This document shows positions 33,667 to 43,970 of a stretch of DNA of 64,000 bases, one piece after another (position 1 is the stretch's first letter; each line of letters starts with the position of its first letter). Source of the stretch: Methylophilus sp. 42. Lineage in GTDB: Bacteria > Pseudomonadota > Gammaproteobacteria > Burkholderiales > Methylophilaceae. The position numbers and the translations under genes were made by a program. The notes under the pieces are model-generated. The model saw nothing but the letters and a program-made list of their open reading frames with translations, was not told the origin of the DNA and searched no databases. Location: the NCBI RefSeq assembly GCF_000384155.1, contig NZ_KB913031.1, forward strand, positions 744,001 through 808,000, read 5' to 3'.

Positions 33667-35211
33667 ATGAATTTGCTCAAAGCTCTGGCCACTGTGGGTG
33701 GCATGACGTTTATTTCGCGCCTGCTCGGCTTTGTACGTGACACGCTGATCGCCCGTATTTTTGGCGCGGGCATGGCCACCGATGCGTTTTTTGTGGCGTT
33801 TAAAATCCCTAACCTGTTGCGCCGTATTTCTGGCGAAGGCGCGTTTAGCCAGGCCTTTGTGCCTATCCTTTCCGAGTATCGCAAGCAGCGTACGCCGGAG
33901 GCGACCAAGGCGCTGATTAACCATGTGGCCAGTTTGCTTGGCCTGTTTCTGGTGGCGATTACTATTGTCGGCATGTTGGCGGCACCGCTGATTGTGCGCC
34001 TGACCTCACCGGGCTTTGTGCATGACCCGGCCAAGTTTGCGTTGACCACTGAGCTGTTGCGCATCACCTTTCCTTACATCCTGTTTATTTCGCTGGTATC
34101 GATGGCAGGCGGGGTGCTCAATGCTTTTAGCAAGTTCCAGGTGCCTGCCTTTACGCCGGTCTGGCTCAATTTGAGTTTTATCACGGCGGCGATTTTTATT
34201 GCGCCGCATTTCCACAACTCCGTCTATGTCTTGGCCTGGGCAGTATTTGTGGGCGGTATTATCCAGTTGCTGTATCAGTTGCCTTACCTGCAAGAGATAG
34301 GCATGTTGCCGCGCTATGCGCTTAACTTTGAGGACGAAGGCGTGCGCCGTATTCTCAAGTTGATGGGGCCGGCTATTTTTGGCGTGTCTGTGGCGCAGAT
34401 TTCCATCGTGCTGAATAATATTTTTGCTTCATTTATGCCTACCGGTAGCGTGTCCTGGTTATATTACGCTGATCGCCTGATGGAGTTTCCGACCGGTGTA
34501 TTGGGCGTGGCATTAGGCACGATTTTGTTGCCGAGTTTATCCAAGGCGCACGTCGATAAATCCAGCGCCGAGTTTTCACTGTTGCTGGACTGGGGCTTGC
34601 GCCTGACCTTTATGCTGGCCATTCCGGCAGCGGTGGCGATGGCCGTGCTTTCCAAGCCTTTGGTTGCCAGCCTGTTTTATTACGGTAAATTCACCGCTAT
34701 GGACGTGTTGCAAACCGAGCGCGCACTCATTGCCTATAGCCTCAGCCTGTTGGGCTTGATTATGGTCAAGGTCCTTGCGCCGGGGTTTTATGCGCGCCAG
34801 AACGTGAAAACGCCGGTTAAGATCGCCATCTTTACCTTGGTTGTGACGCAAGTCATGAACGTGGCTTTCTTACAGTTGACGCCTTTGCAGCATGCCGGAT
34901 TGGCGCTGTCTGTTGGTCTTGGTGCTTGTCTCAATGCGACCTTGCTATGGGTTACTTTGCAGAAAACGGATGCTTATCAGCCGCAGCCTGGCTGGCTATT
35001 ATTCCTGCTTAAACTGCTGATTGCGGTGACGGTGATGGCGCTGGTGTTACATGCGGCGGCGACCTGGTCCGGCGATTGGCTGGCGATGGCGACATTAACG
35101 CGTATGTCGCATCTGGCGGGTATCGTGGTGCTGGGCATGAGTGTGTACTTCGCCGCACTCGGCTTGCTCGGTTTCAGGCCAAGAGACTTTATGAAACGGG
35201 TGGCTAAATGA
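33667..35211 (+). CDS. murJ: Lipid II flippase MurJ
   Basis: Moves lipid II across the inner membrane for peptidoglycan synthesis. The 514 aa product has about 14 membrane helices of the MOP superfamily, with the MurJ markers MTFISRLLGFVRDTLIAR, FKIPNLLRRISGEGAFSQAF and RKQRTPEATKAL. Divergent from rpsT. ribF follows after 16 bases and is probably cotranscribed. Confidence 0.96.
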   Translation: MNLLKALATVGGMTFISRLLGFVRDTLIARIFGAGMATDAFFVAFKIPNLLRRISGEGAFSQAFVPILSEYRKQRTPEATKALINHVASLLGLFLVAITIVGMLAAPLIVRLTSPGFVHDPAKFALTTELLRITFPYILFISLVSMAGGVLNAFSKFQVPAFTPVWLNLSFITAAIFIAPHFHNSVYVLAWAVFVGGIIQLLYQLPYLQEIGMLPRYALNFEDEGVRRILKLMGPAIFGVSVAQISIVLNNIFASFMPTGSVSWLYYADRLMEFPTGVLGVALGTILLPSLSKAHVDKSSAEFSLLLDWGLRLTFMLAIPAAVAMAVLSKPLVASLFYYGKFTAMDVLQTERALIAYSLSLLGLIMVKVLAPGFYARQNVKTPVKIAIFTLVVTQVMNVAFLQLTPLQHAGLALSVGLGACLNATLLWVTLQKTDAYQPQPGWLLFLLKLLIAVTVMALVLHAAATWSGDWLAMATLTRMSHLAGIVVLGMSVYFAALGLLGFRPRDFMKRVAK

Positions 35212-35227
35212 AACGGATGACTAGGTA

Positions 35228-36121
35228 ATGCAGATATTTCGCCATATTCCAGCTGCGTCCTCGCCGCAAGCGATTGCGATCGGTAATTTTGATGGCATGC
35301 ATTTGGGGCACCAGGCTTTGTTGCGCCAACTGGTCGCTTATGCACACACCTACAAAATCACACCCGCAGTGATGACTTTTGAACCGCATCCGCGTGAGTT
35401 CTTCATGCCACAAAAGGCGCCTGCCCGTTTGGCGTCGATGCGCGAAAAACTGGAGTATTTTGCCGAATGCGGCGTGCAGCATGTGTATGTGCAGCGCTTC
35501 AATCAGGCATTTGCAGCACAAAGCCCGGCCACGTTCATGCAGGTGTTGCGTCAGCAACTGAATGCCAATGTGGTCATGGTCGGCGAAGATTTCTGCTTTG
35601 GTGCCAAGCGCGCAGGCACGGTGCAAACGCTGATTGAACACGGCTTCAACGTGATCCCGCTGCCTGAAGTGCAATTGCATGGCGAGCGCGTTTCCAGCAC
35701 CCTGGTACGTAATGCGCTGTCGGCAGGCGAACTGGTCAAGGCGCATACTTTGCTTGATCGCCCATACAGCATTAGCGGCAAGGTGGTACATGGCGCCAAG
35801 CTCGGACGCCAGTTAGGTTACCCGACAGCCAATGTACATATGCGCCACGAACGGCCTGCACTGACCGGGGTTTATGCGGTAAAATTGAACAATTTACCGG
35901 CGGTTGCCAATTTGGGTAACCGGCCGACTCTGGAAGGCATCCCCAAACTCAAGCTTGAAGTGCATGTGTTTGATTTTAATGGTGATCTTTACGATCAGCA
36001 TGTGCATGTGCAGTTTTTTCATAAACTGCGTGACGAACAAAAGTTTGCCGGGCTGGATGCATTGAAGGCGCAAATTGCGCTGGATGCCTTGCAGGCGAAA
36101 CAATATTTTAGCCACGGATAA
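35228..36121 (+). CDS. ribF: Bifunctional riboflavin kinase / FAD synthetase
   Basis: Makes FMN and FAD. The 297 aa product has the N-terminal adenylyltransferase domain (AIAIGNFDGMHLGHQALLR, TFEPHPREFF) and the C-terminal flavokinase domain (GKVVHGAKLGRQLGYPTANV, GVYAVKL). Its place in murJ-ribF-ileS-lspA matches the conserved order in proteobacteria. Confidence 0.97.
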   Translation: MQIFRHIPAASSPQAIAIGNFDGMHLGHQALLRQLVAYAHTYKITPAVMTFEPHPREFFMPQKAPARLASMREKLEYFAECGVQHVYVQRFNQAFAAQSPATFMQVLRQQLNANVVMVGEDFCFGAKRAGTVQTLIEHGFNVIPLPEVQLHGERVSSTLVRNALSAGELVKAHTLLDRPYSISGKVVHGAKLGRQLGYPTANVHMRHERPALTGVYAVKLNNLPAVANLGNRPTLEGIPKLKLEVHVFDFNGDLYDQHVHVQFFHKLRDEQKFAGLDALKAQIALDALQAKQYFSHG

Positions 36122-36173
36122 ACGCTGAACATCAATCAGCCATCAATCTGTGGCTGATTTTTTGGATATTTAA

Positions 36174-39032
36174 ATGACTGACCAAACCAAAGATTCAAAA
36201 TATAAACTGAATTTACCTGAAACCAGTTTTCCCATGCGCGGTGATTTGTCCAAGCGCGAACCCGCCTGGTTAAAAAGCTGGCAAGAGCGCAAGGTGTACG
36301 AGCGCATCCGTGCCAAACGTAAAGGCGCGCCAGCCTTTATCCTGCATGATGGCCCGCCGTACGCCAACGGTGATATTCACATTGGTCATGCCGTCAATAA
36401 AATCCTCAAGGACATCATCATCAAGGCCAAAACCATGGGTGGTTTTGACGCGCCTTATGTGCCGGGCTGGGATTGCCACGGCCTGCCGATCGAGCTGGTG
36501 GTAGAGAAAAATCACGGCAAGAATATTGATCCGGCCAAGTTCCGCGAGCTGTGCCGTGCCTACGCTGCCGAGCAGGTCGAGAAGCAGAAAAAAGACTTTA
36601 TCCGCCTGGGCGTATTGGGTGACTGGGATCATCCTTACCTGACCATGGCGTTTAATACCGAGGCCGATATCATGCGCGCCCTGGGTGATATCTACCAGAA
36701 TGGTTATCTGTATCAAGGCTCCAAGCCGGTGCACTGGTGTGTAGACTGCGGCTCTGCCCTGGCTGAAGCCGAGGTGGAATACGAAGACGTCAATTCGCCT
36801 GCGATTGATGTCGGTTTCAAGGTGGTGGATAACGCTGCCTTGAGCAAAGCATTTGGTAAGGCCGTGAATGGTGATGCTTATGCCGTGATCTGGACCACAA
36901 CGCCATGGACGCTACCTGCTAACCAGGCGGTAAGCGTGAATGCCGAGCTGGATTATGACTTGATCCAGACCAGCAAAGGCTTGCTGATCCTGGTGCGTGA
37001 CCTGGCAGAAAAAACCTTGGCCAGATATGCCGAAGAAAATACTTCTGTCATCGCCAGTTGCAAGGGCGCCGCTTTGCGCGGCTTGTTGTTGCAACATCCG
37101 TTCGATCACCGTCAGGTGCCTGTGATCACTGGCGACCACGTGACTACCGATGCCGGTACTGGCTTGGTGCATACCGCTGCGGCACATGGTAACGATGACT
37201 GGCTAGTGATGCGCGCCAATTTCCCTAACGAGAAACCCCGCGTCCTCATTGGTGGTGATGGCAAGTTTTTTAGCAGTGAGTTGGTTGAGCTGGCCGAGAT
37301 TCGCGGCTTGAGCCGTCAGGATGCTAACAAGATCATCCTGGCTAAATTGCAGGAAAACGCTGTGCTGTTTGCCTCTGCGCGCTTGAACCACAGCTTCCCA
37401 CATTGCTGGCGTCATAAAACGCCACTGATGCAATTGGCGACGCACCAGTGGTTTATCGGCATGAACTCGGTCGGCCCAGATGGCAAGGCCTTGCGTGAGC
37501 ACGCGAATACCGCCGTGGATGCGACCCAGTTCTTCCCGAGTTGGGGCCGTGCACGCCTGGAAGCCATGATCAAGAACCGCCCGGACTGGTGCGTGTCACG
37601 TCAGCGTAACTGGGGCGTGCCGATGCCGTTTTTTGTGCATAAAGAAACCGGTGAGCCACACCCTGACACTGCGCAATTGCTGGAAACCGTGTGCAAGCAA
37701 GTGGAGCAACAGGGCATCGAAGCCTGGTTTAGCTTAGACGGCGCTGCTTTTCTGGCGCAACACGCACCGGCGAATGCCGAGCAGTATAAAAAAGTGACTG
37801 ACACGCTGGACGTCTGGTTTGACTCTGGTGCGACACATTATGCCGTGGTGCGCTCCGAGCAACATCCTACTTTGTCCGCTACCGCCAAACTGCGTGAGGC
37901 TCAGCACCAGCCAGTGGCTGACCTGTACCTCGAGGGCTCAGACCAGCACCGTGGCTGGTTCCAGTCCAGTTTATTGACCGGTTGCGCGATTGACGGCAAC
38001 GCGCCATACAAAGCCTTGCTGACGCATGGTTTTGTGGTCGATGGCGCGGGCCATAAAATGAGTAAATCCAAAGGCAATGTCGTCGCGCCACAAAAGGTGA
38101 TGGATACCTATGGCGCCGATATTCTGCGTCTGTGGGTGGCTTCGACCGATTATTCCGGCGAGCTGACCATCAGCGACGAGATCCTCAAGCGGGTGGCTGA
38201 TGGCTATCGTCGTATCCGTAATACCTTGCGTTTCCTGCTCTCAAACCTGGCTGATTTTGATGCCAGCAAAGACCTGCTGCCCGTCGATCAATGGCTGGAA
38301 ATTGACCGCTATGCGCTGCACCTGACGCAGCAATTGCAAAACGGTATCCTGGCTGATTACGATAAATACGAATTCCACTTGGCGGTGCAAAAGTTCGTTG
38401 GTTTCTGCTCTGAAGATTTAGGTGGTTTCTACCTCGATATCCTCAAAGATCGCCTGTATACCAGCGGTGAAGCTTCACATGCACGCCGTGCGGCACAAAG
38501 CGCCTTGCATCACATCACACATGCCATGATGCGCCTGATGGCGCCGATTTTGAGTTTCACGGCCGATGAAATCTGGCAGACACTTGGTCTGGATAGCGTG
38601 GCAACCGTGTTTGAAGAGGATTGGTATGGCTTGCCGGAGTGTGGTTTGAGCGACAGCCAACTGCAACATTGGCAAACCGTGATTGCCTTGCGCGCGCAAG
38701 CCGCCAAAGAAATCGAGGTGTTGCGTGGTGAGGGCAAAGTCGGCTCTTCATTGCAAGCGGAGCTGGAGTTTCATGTCGCCCCTGAAGCATTCGACGCATT
38801 GAGCAGTCTGCAAGATGATTTGCGGTTTGTCATGATCACCTCCAGCGCGATTACTTATAAAGTGGCCGATGCAACTGCGCAGAAAATCCTGGTCAAACCT
38901 AGTACACACCAGAAATGTGACCGCTGCTGGCATTACCGTGCCGATGTCGGCAGTGATGCGGCGCATCCGACCATTTGTGGCCGCTGCGTAAGCAACCTGT
39001 TTGGCAGTGGTGAAGTGCGCACATATGCTTAA
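36174..39032 (+). CDS. ileS: Isoleucyl-tRNA synthetase
   Basis: Charges tRNA-Ile. The 952 aa class I synthetase has the HIGH region [16 protein letters not shown], the KMSKS loop ([14 protein letters not shown]), the editing domain between them (with [10 protein letters not shown]), and a C-terminal zinc ribbon ([20 protein letters not shown]). Its stop overlaps the lspA start by 8 bases. Confidence 0.98.
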   Translation: MTDQTKDSKYKLNLPETSFPMRGDLSKREPAWLKSWQERKVYERIRAKRKGAPAFILHDGPPYANGDIHIGHAVNKILKDIIIKAKTMGGFDAPYVPGWDCHGLPIELVVEKNHGKNIDPAKFRELCRAYAAEQVEKQKKDFIRLGVLGDWDHPYLTMAFNTEADIMRALGDIYQNGYLYQGSKPVHWCVDCGSALAEAEVEYEDVNSPAIDVGFKVVDNAALSKAFGKAVNGDAYAVIWTTTPWTLPANQAVSVNAELDYDLIQTSKGLLILVRDLAEKTLARYAEENTSVIASCKGAALRGLLLQHPFDHRQVPVITGDHVTTDAGTGLVHTAAAHGNDDWLVMRANFPNEKPRVLIGGDGKFFSSELVELAEIRGLSRQDANKIILAKLQENAVLFASARLNHSFPHCWRHKTPLMQLATHQWFIGMNSVGPDGKALREHANTAVDATQFFPSWGRARLEAMIKNRPDWCVSRQRNWGVPMPFFVHKETGEPHPDTAQLLETVCKQVEQQGIEAWFSLDGAAFLAQHAPANAEQYKKVTDTLDVWFDSGATHYAVVRSEQHPTLSATAKLREAQHQPVADLYLEGSDQHRGWFQSSLLTGCAIDGNAPYKALLTHGFVVDGAGHKMSKSKGNVVAPQKVMDTYGADILRLWVASTDYSGELTISDEILKRVADGYRRIRNTLRFLLSNLADFDASKDLLPVDQWLEIDRYALHLTQQLQNGILADYDKYEFHLAVQKFVGFCSEDLGGFYLDILKDRLYTSGEASHARRAAQSALHHITHAMMRLMAPILSFTADEIWQTLGLDSVATVFEEDWYGLPECGLSDSQLQHWQTVIALRAQAAKEIEVLRGEGKVGSSLQAELEFHVAPEAFDALSSLQDDLRFVMITSSAITYKVADATAQKILVKPSTHQKCDRCWHYRADVGSDAAHPTICGRCVSNLFGSGEVRTYA

Positions 39033-39501
39033 ACTGCGTTCGGCTTTGCCTTGGTTGATATTGAGCGCGGTTGTGATCGTTCTCGACCTGTACACCAAGC
39101 ATTTGGTGCAGCAGGCTTTTGTCTACGGCGAACACCTACCGGTCACGGGCTTTTTTGACCTGGTGCGTTACCACAACACTGGCGCGGCCTTCAGCTTTCT
39201 GGCCAATGCCGGTGGCTGGCAGCATGGCTTTTTTACCGCGGTTTCTACGCTGGCCTCTGCAGTGATGGTGTATTTACTGGTCAAGCATCCGCAGAAAAAG
39301 CTGTTTTGCTTTGGCTTGGCGCTGGTATTGGGTGGTGCCTTGGGTAATTTGTATGACCGTTTAACGCTGGGCTATGTCGTCGATTTTCTGTTGTTTTACT
39401 ACCAGCAATGGGCCTGGCCGGCATTTAATGTCGCCGATAGCGCCATCTGTATCGGCGTGGGCCTGTTGATGCTGGATAGTTTTAAACAGCCGAACACATA
39501 A
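39025..39501 (+). CDS. lspA: Lipoprotein signal peptidase
   Basis: Removes signal peptides from prolipoproteins in the inner membrane. The start is ATG 39025 ([10 protein letters not shown]), inside the ileS end; the longer frame is ileS sequence. The 158 aa product has four membrane helices and the catalytic aspartate motifs: [24 protein letters not shown] and [11 protein letters not shown]. Confidence 0.96.
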   Translation: MLKLRSALPWLILSAVVIVLDLYTKHLVQQAFVYGEHLPVTGFFDLVRYHNTGAAFSFLANAGGWQHGFFTAVSTLASAVMVYLLVKHPQKKLFCFGLALVLGGALGNLYDRLTLGYVVDFLLFYYQQWAWPAFNVADSAICIGVGLLMLDSFKQPNT

Positions 39502-39521
39502 TTGTAGCTAGAAGCGAGGCC

Positions 39522-39839
39522 ATGATGGATGGGCTGCAATATACCTTTAGCGATATCATCAAACAGTGGTTAGGCAGTAAAAGTACCTGGCACTATGTCA
39601 GCTTACCGGCGGCCATGTCAGATGAAATTCACACGCTGAGCCAATATCACCAGACCAAGCGCCGTGGCTGGGGTGCGGTGAAAGTGGCGGTAAGCATGGG
39701 TGACCAGCAGTGGCAAACCTCTATATTCCCGGCGTTTGAGGGTAAACGTTATGCGCTGTTTTTAAAGGCAGACGTCCGTAAGCGCCTGGCTGTGACGGTG
39801 GGCAGTGAAGTTAGCGTGTCATTAACAGTTCTGTTTTAG
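39522..39839 (+). CDS. DUF1905-domain protein
   Basis: The 105 aa product has the DUF1905 pattern: TWHYVSLPAAMSDEI, GWGAVKVAVSMGDQQWQTSI, KRYALFLKADVRKRLAVTVG. Such proteins are small beta-barrels of unknown function, sometimes fused with YdeI-like domains. The start is ATG 39522, 20 bases after lspA. The last 29 bases overlap the end of the leftward EAL gene, so the two transcripts are antisense over that stretch. Confidence 0.78.
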   Translation: MMDGLQYTFSDIIKQWLGSKSTWHYVSLPAAMSDEIHTLSQYHQTKRRGWGAVKVAVSMGDQQWQTSIFPAFEGKRYALFLKADVRKRLAVTVGSEVSVSLTVLF

Positions 39840-42144
39840 ACATCAACCCGCCGCCTGGCTGGCTGGCGGTCAATAGTTTGTGTATGTCCTCTATAGGCAT
39901 CGGCCTGCCCAGCAAAAATCCCTGAATGCAGTCGCAGCCGGTGTCTCGTAAAAAGTCGAGTTGGGCCTGGGTTTCTATACCTTCAACCACCACCGAAATC
40001 CCCAGGATGCCCGCTGTTTTCACTATTGTGCTGACAATCTCACTGTCAGCGGTGCTGTCTGGCACATCGACCATAAACGCACGGTCTATCTTCAGTTCAT
40101 CAATCGGCAAGTGCTTGAGTTTAAACAGCGATGAGTTGCCGACGCCAAAATCATCCAGTGACACACGCACGCCGAGCTCTTTGAGTTGCTTGAGAATTTC
40201 CAGCGCCTGTTCCTCGTGTTCAAAGACGGCACTTTCGGTGATTTCCAGCGTGATGAGTCCAGGTGGAATGGCATATTGTTGCAGGAGTTGGCCAATGCGC
40301 AAGGGCAGGCTGTGGTCGCGGAACTGGCGTGGTGAAATATTGATGGATAAGCCTACTGTTTGACCGCTTTGCTGCATCAATACGGATAAATGACGAAAAG
40401 CCTCGCTGATGACCCATTCACCAATATGCAAAATCAGGCCGGATTGCTCGGCATAAGGGATAAATTCGGCCGGGGAAATAATGTCGCCTTTGTTGTTTCG
40501 CCAGCGGATCAGGGCTTCAATATTAGCGATGCGCGGTTGCGCCTGATGATTCAGGTTGAAGATAGGCTGAAACTGTAAAAAGAATTCCTGTTTTTTAATC
40601 GCTTTGCGCAACTGTACATCCAGCCGGAAACGGTTTTGCGCCAGTTTGGTTTGTTCTTTGCAATAAAATAAAAACAGGTGTTGGCTGGAGCGTTTAGCGT
40701 GGGCAAGAGCGGTATTAGCGTTACGCGCAAGCTGGTCTGCATTGCTGGCATCGCGCGGGTAAATACTGATACCAATGCAGGCGTCGAGGATTAATTCATG
40801 GCCTTCTGCCAAGACGGGTTTGTGCACGATTTTGCATAAGTTGTGCGCCAAGTGCACCAGCTCGGCGTCGGTTTTGTGGCGGGTGACGATTAGCGCAAAT
40901 TTGTCACCATGCACACGACCGAGTTCACCGCATTCATTGGTGATGTATTGCAGGCGCTGCGCGACTTCGAGCAGGAACAGGTCGCCGGTTCGGTGGCCAA
41001 AACTGTCATTAATACTTTGAAAGTGCTTTAAATCAACCATCAGCAGGGCCACCATGCCGCTGTCGTTGGCGGCGTTAATGATGGCATGTTCGAGCAGGTT
41101 GAGCATGGCCAGCCGGTTGGGCAGGCGCGTGAGCGGGTCACTGCGCGATAGTTGCAGGTACTCCATCTCTTTTTCGGCCAGGCGTTTTTCGGCGCGTAGC
41201 AGTTTCTCGCTTTCGCGCAATAAAATGCTTTGCCTGACGGCGGAGAAAATCAGTATCGATGTCACCGAGCCGATCGCAATATGGTAAGCATAAGGATGCG
41301 GGCCGCTTTGCCACCAGATCAGCAGCAGGGTGCTGATACTGAATACCACGGCAATCACCGGAATCCAGCTGCGTAAGCGGCGGCATTGGCGATGGAATGC
41401 GGTTTTTTTGGCGATGCGCACTTGCCAGCCGTAAAGCCCGCTGCCGATGAGCAGGTCTGCGACGGAGAAGCCATAGTTAATCCAGAGGCTGGTTTGCGGA
41501 CTGTGATTGAGTGCATTCAGGTTCCATTGCATCCAGCAGATGCCTAGCAGGGCGAGCCCGGCACTGAGTAGCAGCCAGGGCATCATCCAGGCCGGTCTTA
41601 AATAAGGAATGAGTAGCAGCGAAACCAGGGCGGCGCTGAGCATGCTGGCCGGGTAGGCAGTGAGCACGGCCAGTTGTAACAGGCTGACATCTGCCGACTG
41701 TGGTAAATAAGAAATCAGCACGTAGCCGAGGATGGCAATGCTGAATGAAGCGGCGTCGATGGTAAATGCCCAGGTTTTTGAGCGCGAGAGCTGGCTGCGC
41801 AGGGCGGTGATAAAGCCAATGATGAGGCAGGGGCCCAATAATGGGTAAAAAATATCTGATTGTGCCGGGAAGGCGGTTTGATGCGTCAGGACTTGAAATA
41901 TCCATAATACGCCGCCGGTAAAGTAGGCGATGGCACCAATGACAAACCAGCGTTTACAGGCCCGATGTGCGGGGTTGGCGCGGAAATAACCCAGGAGGGC
42001 AAGCATGAGGCAGGCACTGATGGTGGCCATCCAGTGGACGTTGTCCAGCCATAGCGCTGTTTTAGGCGTCGCGTTGAAGGAGGCCGCTAGGCAAAGCAGT
42101 AAAACAGATACAGCAACAACAATAACTTTACGCGAAAGTGTCAT
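39811..42144 (-). CDS. Membrane EAL phosphodiesterase with degenerate GGDEF
   Basis: The 777 aa product has about nine to ten membrane helices (residues 7-300), a GGDEF-type domain whose motif is altered to HGDKF (412-416), and an EAL domain with an intact EAL (543-545) and LDDFGVGNSSLFKLK. The cyclase is therefore probably inactive, and c-di-GMP hydrolysis is the expected output; degenerate GGDEF domains can still bind GTP to stimulate the EAL domain. It overlaps the DUF1905 gene at the 3' end. The membrane domain matches no sensor family I can name. Confidence 0.88.
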   Translation of the reverse strand: MTLSRKVIVVAVSVLLLCLAASFNATPKTALWLDNVHWMATISACLMLALLGYFRANPAHRACKRWFVIGAIAYFTGGVLWIFQVLTHQTAFPAQSDIFYPLLGPCLIIGFITALRSQLSRSKTWAFTIDAASFSIAILGYVLISYLPQSADVSLLQLAVLTAYPASMLSAALVSLLLIPYLRPAWMMPWLLLSAGLALLGICWMQWNLNALNHSPQTSLWINYGFSVADLLIGSGLYGWQVRIAKKTAFHRQCRRLRSWIPVIAVVFSISTLLLIWWQSGPHPYAYHIAIGSVTSILIFSAVRQSILLRESEKLLRAEKRLAEKEMEYLQLSRSDPLTRLPNRLAMLNLLEHAIINAANDSGMVALLMVDLKHFQSINDSFGHRTGDLFLLEVAQRLQYITNECGELGRVHGDKFALIVTRHKTDAELVHLAHNLCKIVHKPVLAEGHELILDACIGISIYPRDASNADQLARNANTALAHAKRSSQHLFLFYCKEQTKLAQNRFRLDVQLRKAIKKQEFFLQFQPIFNLNHQAQPRIANIEALIRWRNNKGDIISPAEFIPYAEQSGLILHIGEWVISEAFRHLSVLMQQSGQTVGLSINISPRQFRDHSLPLRIGQLLQQYAIPPGLITLEITESAVFEHEEQALEILKQLKELGVRVSLDDFGVGNSSLFKLKHLPIDELKIDRAFMVDVPDSTADSEIVSTIVKTAGILGISVVVEGIETQAQLDFLRDTGCDCIQGFLLGRPMPIEDIHKLLTASQPGGGLMSKTELLMTR

Positions 42145-42191
42145 GCAGCCCCCTTGTTTTTTGTCAATTCTAACAAGGGGTTAGAAAAAAA

Positions 42192-43088
42192 CTAGTCCCT
42201 GCTGATAATTAATTTCACGATATGCATTAATCCAACACACAGTGCACCAGCAAGTACGCCAACGGCGGCGTTCATCAGCCATGACCATTGTGAAAACTGC
42301 TCAAGCAATGCGTGTAGTGGGTGTATGCCATGCACGATGATGCCGCCGCCCACCAGAAACATGGCCGCCGTGCCCAGCACGCTGAGTAAGCGCATTAAAT
42401 GCGGCACGATTTGCACCATGCCCCAGCCGAGTTTACGCGTCGCCTGCGACGGCAGGTGTGTACCTGGGCGTTGCATCAGCCATAAACCAATATCATCCAT
42501 TTTGACGATCAGGGCCACCAGGCCATAGACGCCTATGGTCATGACCACCGCAATCAGAGACAACACCAGGATGCGTTGCGTCAGCGCAGCATCGGCCACC
42601 ACGCCTAAGGCAATGACGATAATCTCGGCCGACAGGATAAAGTCAGTGCGCACTGCGCCTTTGATTTTTTCTTGCTCCAGCGCCACCAGGTCAGTCTGCG
42701 GTTGCTGCATGGCGGCATGTAAGGCTTGTGCATGTGCGTCTTCTTTGGTGTTGTGACGCAGTTTGTGCCAGACTTTTTCAAAGCCTTCAAAACACAAAAA
42801 AGCACCGCCAAGCATGAGTAAGGGCGTAATCAGCCAGGGTAAAAAGGCGCTGATCAGTAAAGCCGCAGGCACCAGAATCAGCTTGTTAATGAACGAGCCG
42901 CGCGCCACGGCCCATACCACAGGTAACTCACGGTTTGCCGCAATACCGGTGACTTGCTGTGCATTGAGGGCCAGGTCATCACCCAGCACGCCGGCCGTTT
43001 TTTTTGCCGCTAACTGGCTCATCACCGACACGTCGTCGAGCATGGTAGTGATGTCATCGAGTAATGCCAGCAGGCTGGATCCGGCCAT
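42192..43088 (-). CDS. DUF808 membrane protein (YedI-like)
   Basis: The 298 aa product shows the DUF808 start ([20 protein letters not shown], then [20 protein letters not shown]) and about seven to eight membrane helices. YedI in E. coli is an inner-membrane protein of unknown function. It lies 47 bases downstream (in the leftward sense, upstream) of the EAL gene and is divergent from the DUF2946 gene, 62 bases away. Confidence 0.85.
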   Translation of the reverse strand: MAGSSLLALLDDITTMLDDVSVMSQLAAKKTAGVLGDDLALNAQQVTGIAANRELPVVWAVARGSFINKLILVPAALLISAFLPWLITPLLMLGGAFLCFEGFEKVWHKLRHNTKEDAHAQALHAAMQQPQTDLVALEQEKIKGAVRTDFILSAEIIVIALGVVADAALTQRILVLSLIAVVMTIGVYGLVALIVKMDDIGLWLMQRPGTHLPSQATRKLGWGMVQIVPHLMRLLSVLGTAAMFLVGGGIIVHGIHPLHALLEQFSQWSWLMNAAVGVLAGALCVGLMHIVKLIISRD

Positions 43089-43138
43089 GGTTTGTCCTGT
43101 ATCAATGGGAATAGTTGTTTATTCTAAAGGATTCCCGT

Positions 43139-43144
43139 TAGAAT
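43139..43144 (+). promoter_or_regulatory. Candidate -10 box directly before the DUF2946 gene
   Basis: TAGAAT in GTTAGAATAGCGGC, six bases before the first ATG (43151), so a transcript from it would begin at or near the ATG. TTGTTT lies 18 bases upstream. The same 14-base string occurs upstream of secB. Confidence 0.4.
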
Positions 43145-43150
43145 AGCGGC

Positions 43151-43585
43151 ATGGTAACGCGCAGATTTCAACGGTGGATGGCACGCATGGCCTTGATGGC
43201 AATCATGCTGGCAGCGCTCGTCCCTAGCTTGAGTTTGGCTTTTCCCATGCAGAGTGGCAAAACCTTTGTACAGGAAGTGTGTTCTTCGCAGGGCGGCAAG
43301 TTGGTAATTCAGGTGCTCACTACGCAAGGCAAGTTACGCGCCACGCTGATAGACTACCAGCCGTCTCAAAAGCCGGTGTCCCTTAGCCATCACCTCAATC
43401 ATTGCCCATTCTGTCATATGGCAATGGATGATGTGGTCGTGCCATCACCCAGCCCGGCCTATATCCTGTTTCAGCAAGCCCAGGCCGATATCGCACTAAG
43501 CGAGTATCGCGCCCCGGTTGTTTCCAATTTTTACCCCACTGCGCACACCAGTCGCGCGCCCCCTCTGACTCCACGCGCAATCTAG
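43151..43585 (+). CDS. DUF2946 exported protein, likely metal-binding
   Basis: The 144 aa product has an N-terminal signal or membrane segment (ALMAIMLAALVPSLSLAF) and the DUF2946 core with a Cys/His/Met motif HHLNHCPFCHMAMDD (about residues 77-92). DUF2946 genes often stand beside copper-related TonB receptors, so a periplasmic copper role is plausible. The first ATG has no ribosome binding site and may be leaderless; ATG 43178 or 43187 are alternatives, and the signal peptide is kept in each. It starts the locus with the XRE regulator, TonB receptor and PepSY protein. Confidence 0.75.
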   Translation: MVTRRFQRWMARMALMAIMLAALVPSLSLAFPMQSGKTFVQEVCSSQGGKLVIQVLTTQGKLRATLIDYQPSQKPVSLSHHLNHCPFCHMAMDDVVVPSPSPAYILFQQAQADIALSEYRAPVVSNFYPTAHTSRAPPLTPRAI

Positions 43586-43587
43586 TT

Positions 43588-43605
43588 CCGTCAATTATTT
43601 GACGG
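43588..43605 (+). other. Hairpin after the DUF2946 gene
   Basis: CCGTCA / TGACGG with a 6-base loop; no T run, so not a clear terminator. Confidence 0.4.
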
Positions 43606-43648
43606 GTTTAGCGTCTGCCTGTGATCCAGGCATGAATGGAGTCATCTC

Positions 43649-43897
43649 ATGATTATTATCAACCTACAGGCAATGATATTTGCCAAGCAGGTGGAGTGGA
43701 AACGCCACATCACCCTCAAAGAAATTGCCGAGTCCACTGGCATCAGCCGCATGACTTTGCACCGCATGGTCAAGAACCCTACCTACAACGCATGCACCGA
43801 GCATTTGGGCAAGCTATGCACTTATTTCGCTTGCGACATCAGCGCCTTGATCCGCTGGCAGCCAGAAAGTGCTGTCAGGCAAGTGTTTGCAGCTTGA
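43649..43897 (+). CDS. Small XRE-family helix-turn-helix regulator
   Basis: The 82 aa product is almost entirely a Cro/CI-type helix-turn-helix: ITLKEIAESTGISRMTLHRM is the DNA-binding segment, followed by NACTEHLGKLCTYFACDISA and a short tail. The three Cys in the C-terminal half (TEHLGKLCTYFACD and NAC) could bind a metal or sense redox state, but that is inference. It lies between the DUF2946 gene and the TonB receptor, so it is a natural candidate for their regulator. Confidence 0.78.
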   Translation: MIIINLQAMIFAKQVEWKRHITLKEIAESTGISRMTLHRMVKNPTYNACTEHLGKLCTYFACDISALIRWQPESAVRQVFAA

Positions 43898-43911
43898 TCT
43901 TTAGGACGGTA

Positions 43912-43939
43912 GCACTGCTTGTCTGATGACAGGCAGTGC
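43912..43939 (+). promoter_or_regulatory. Hairpin between the XRE gene and the TonB receptor gene
   Basis: GCACTGC-T-TGTC, loop TGAT, GACA-G-GCAGTGC: a 12-bp stem with one G.T pair, 31 bases before the receptor start. No T run. It could be an attenuator, an operator or a processing site. Confidence 0.45.
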
Positions 43940-43970
43940 ATATTGCGTAGAAAGAATAAGGGAATACAAC

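Noticed and set aside
42157-42187. Hairpin TTCTAAC / GTTAGAA after the DUF808 gene as an intrinsic terminator
   Set aside because: On the minus strand the stem is not followed by a T run; the AT-rich context makes a short stem likely by chance.
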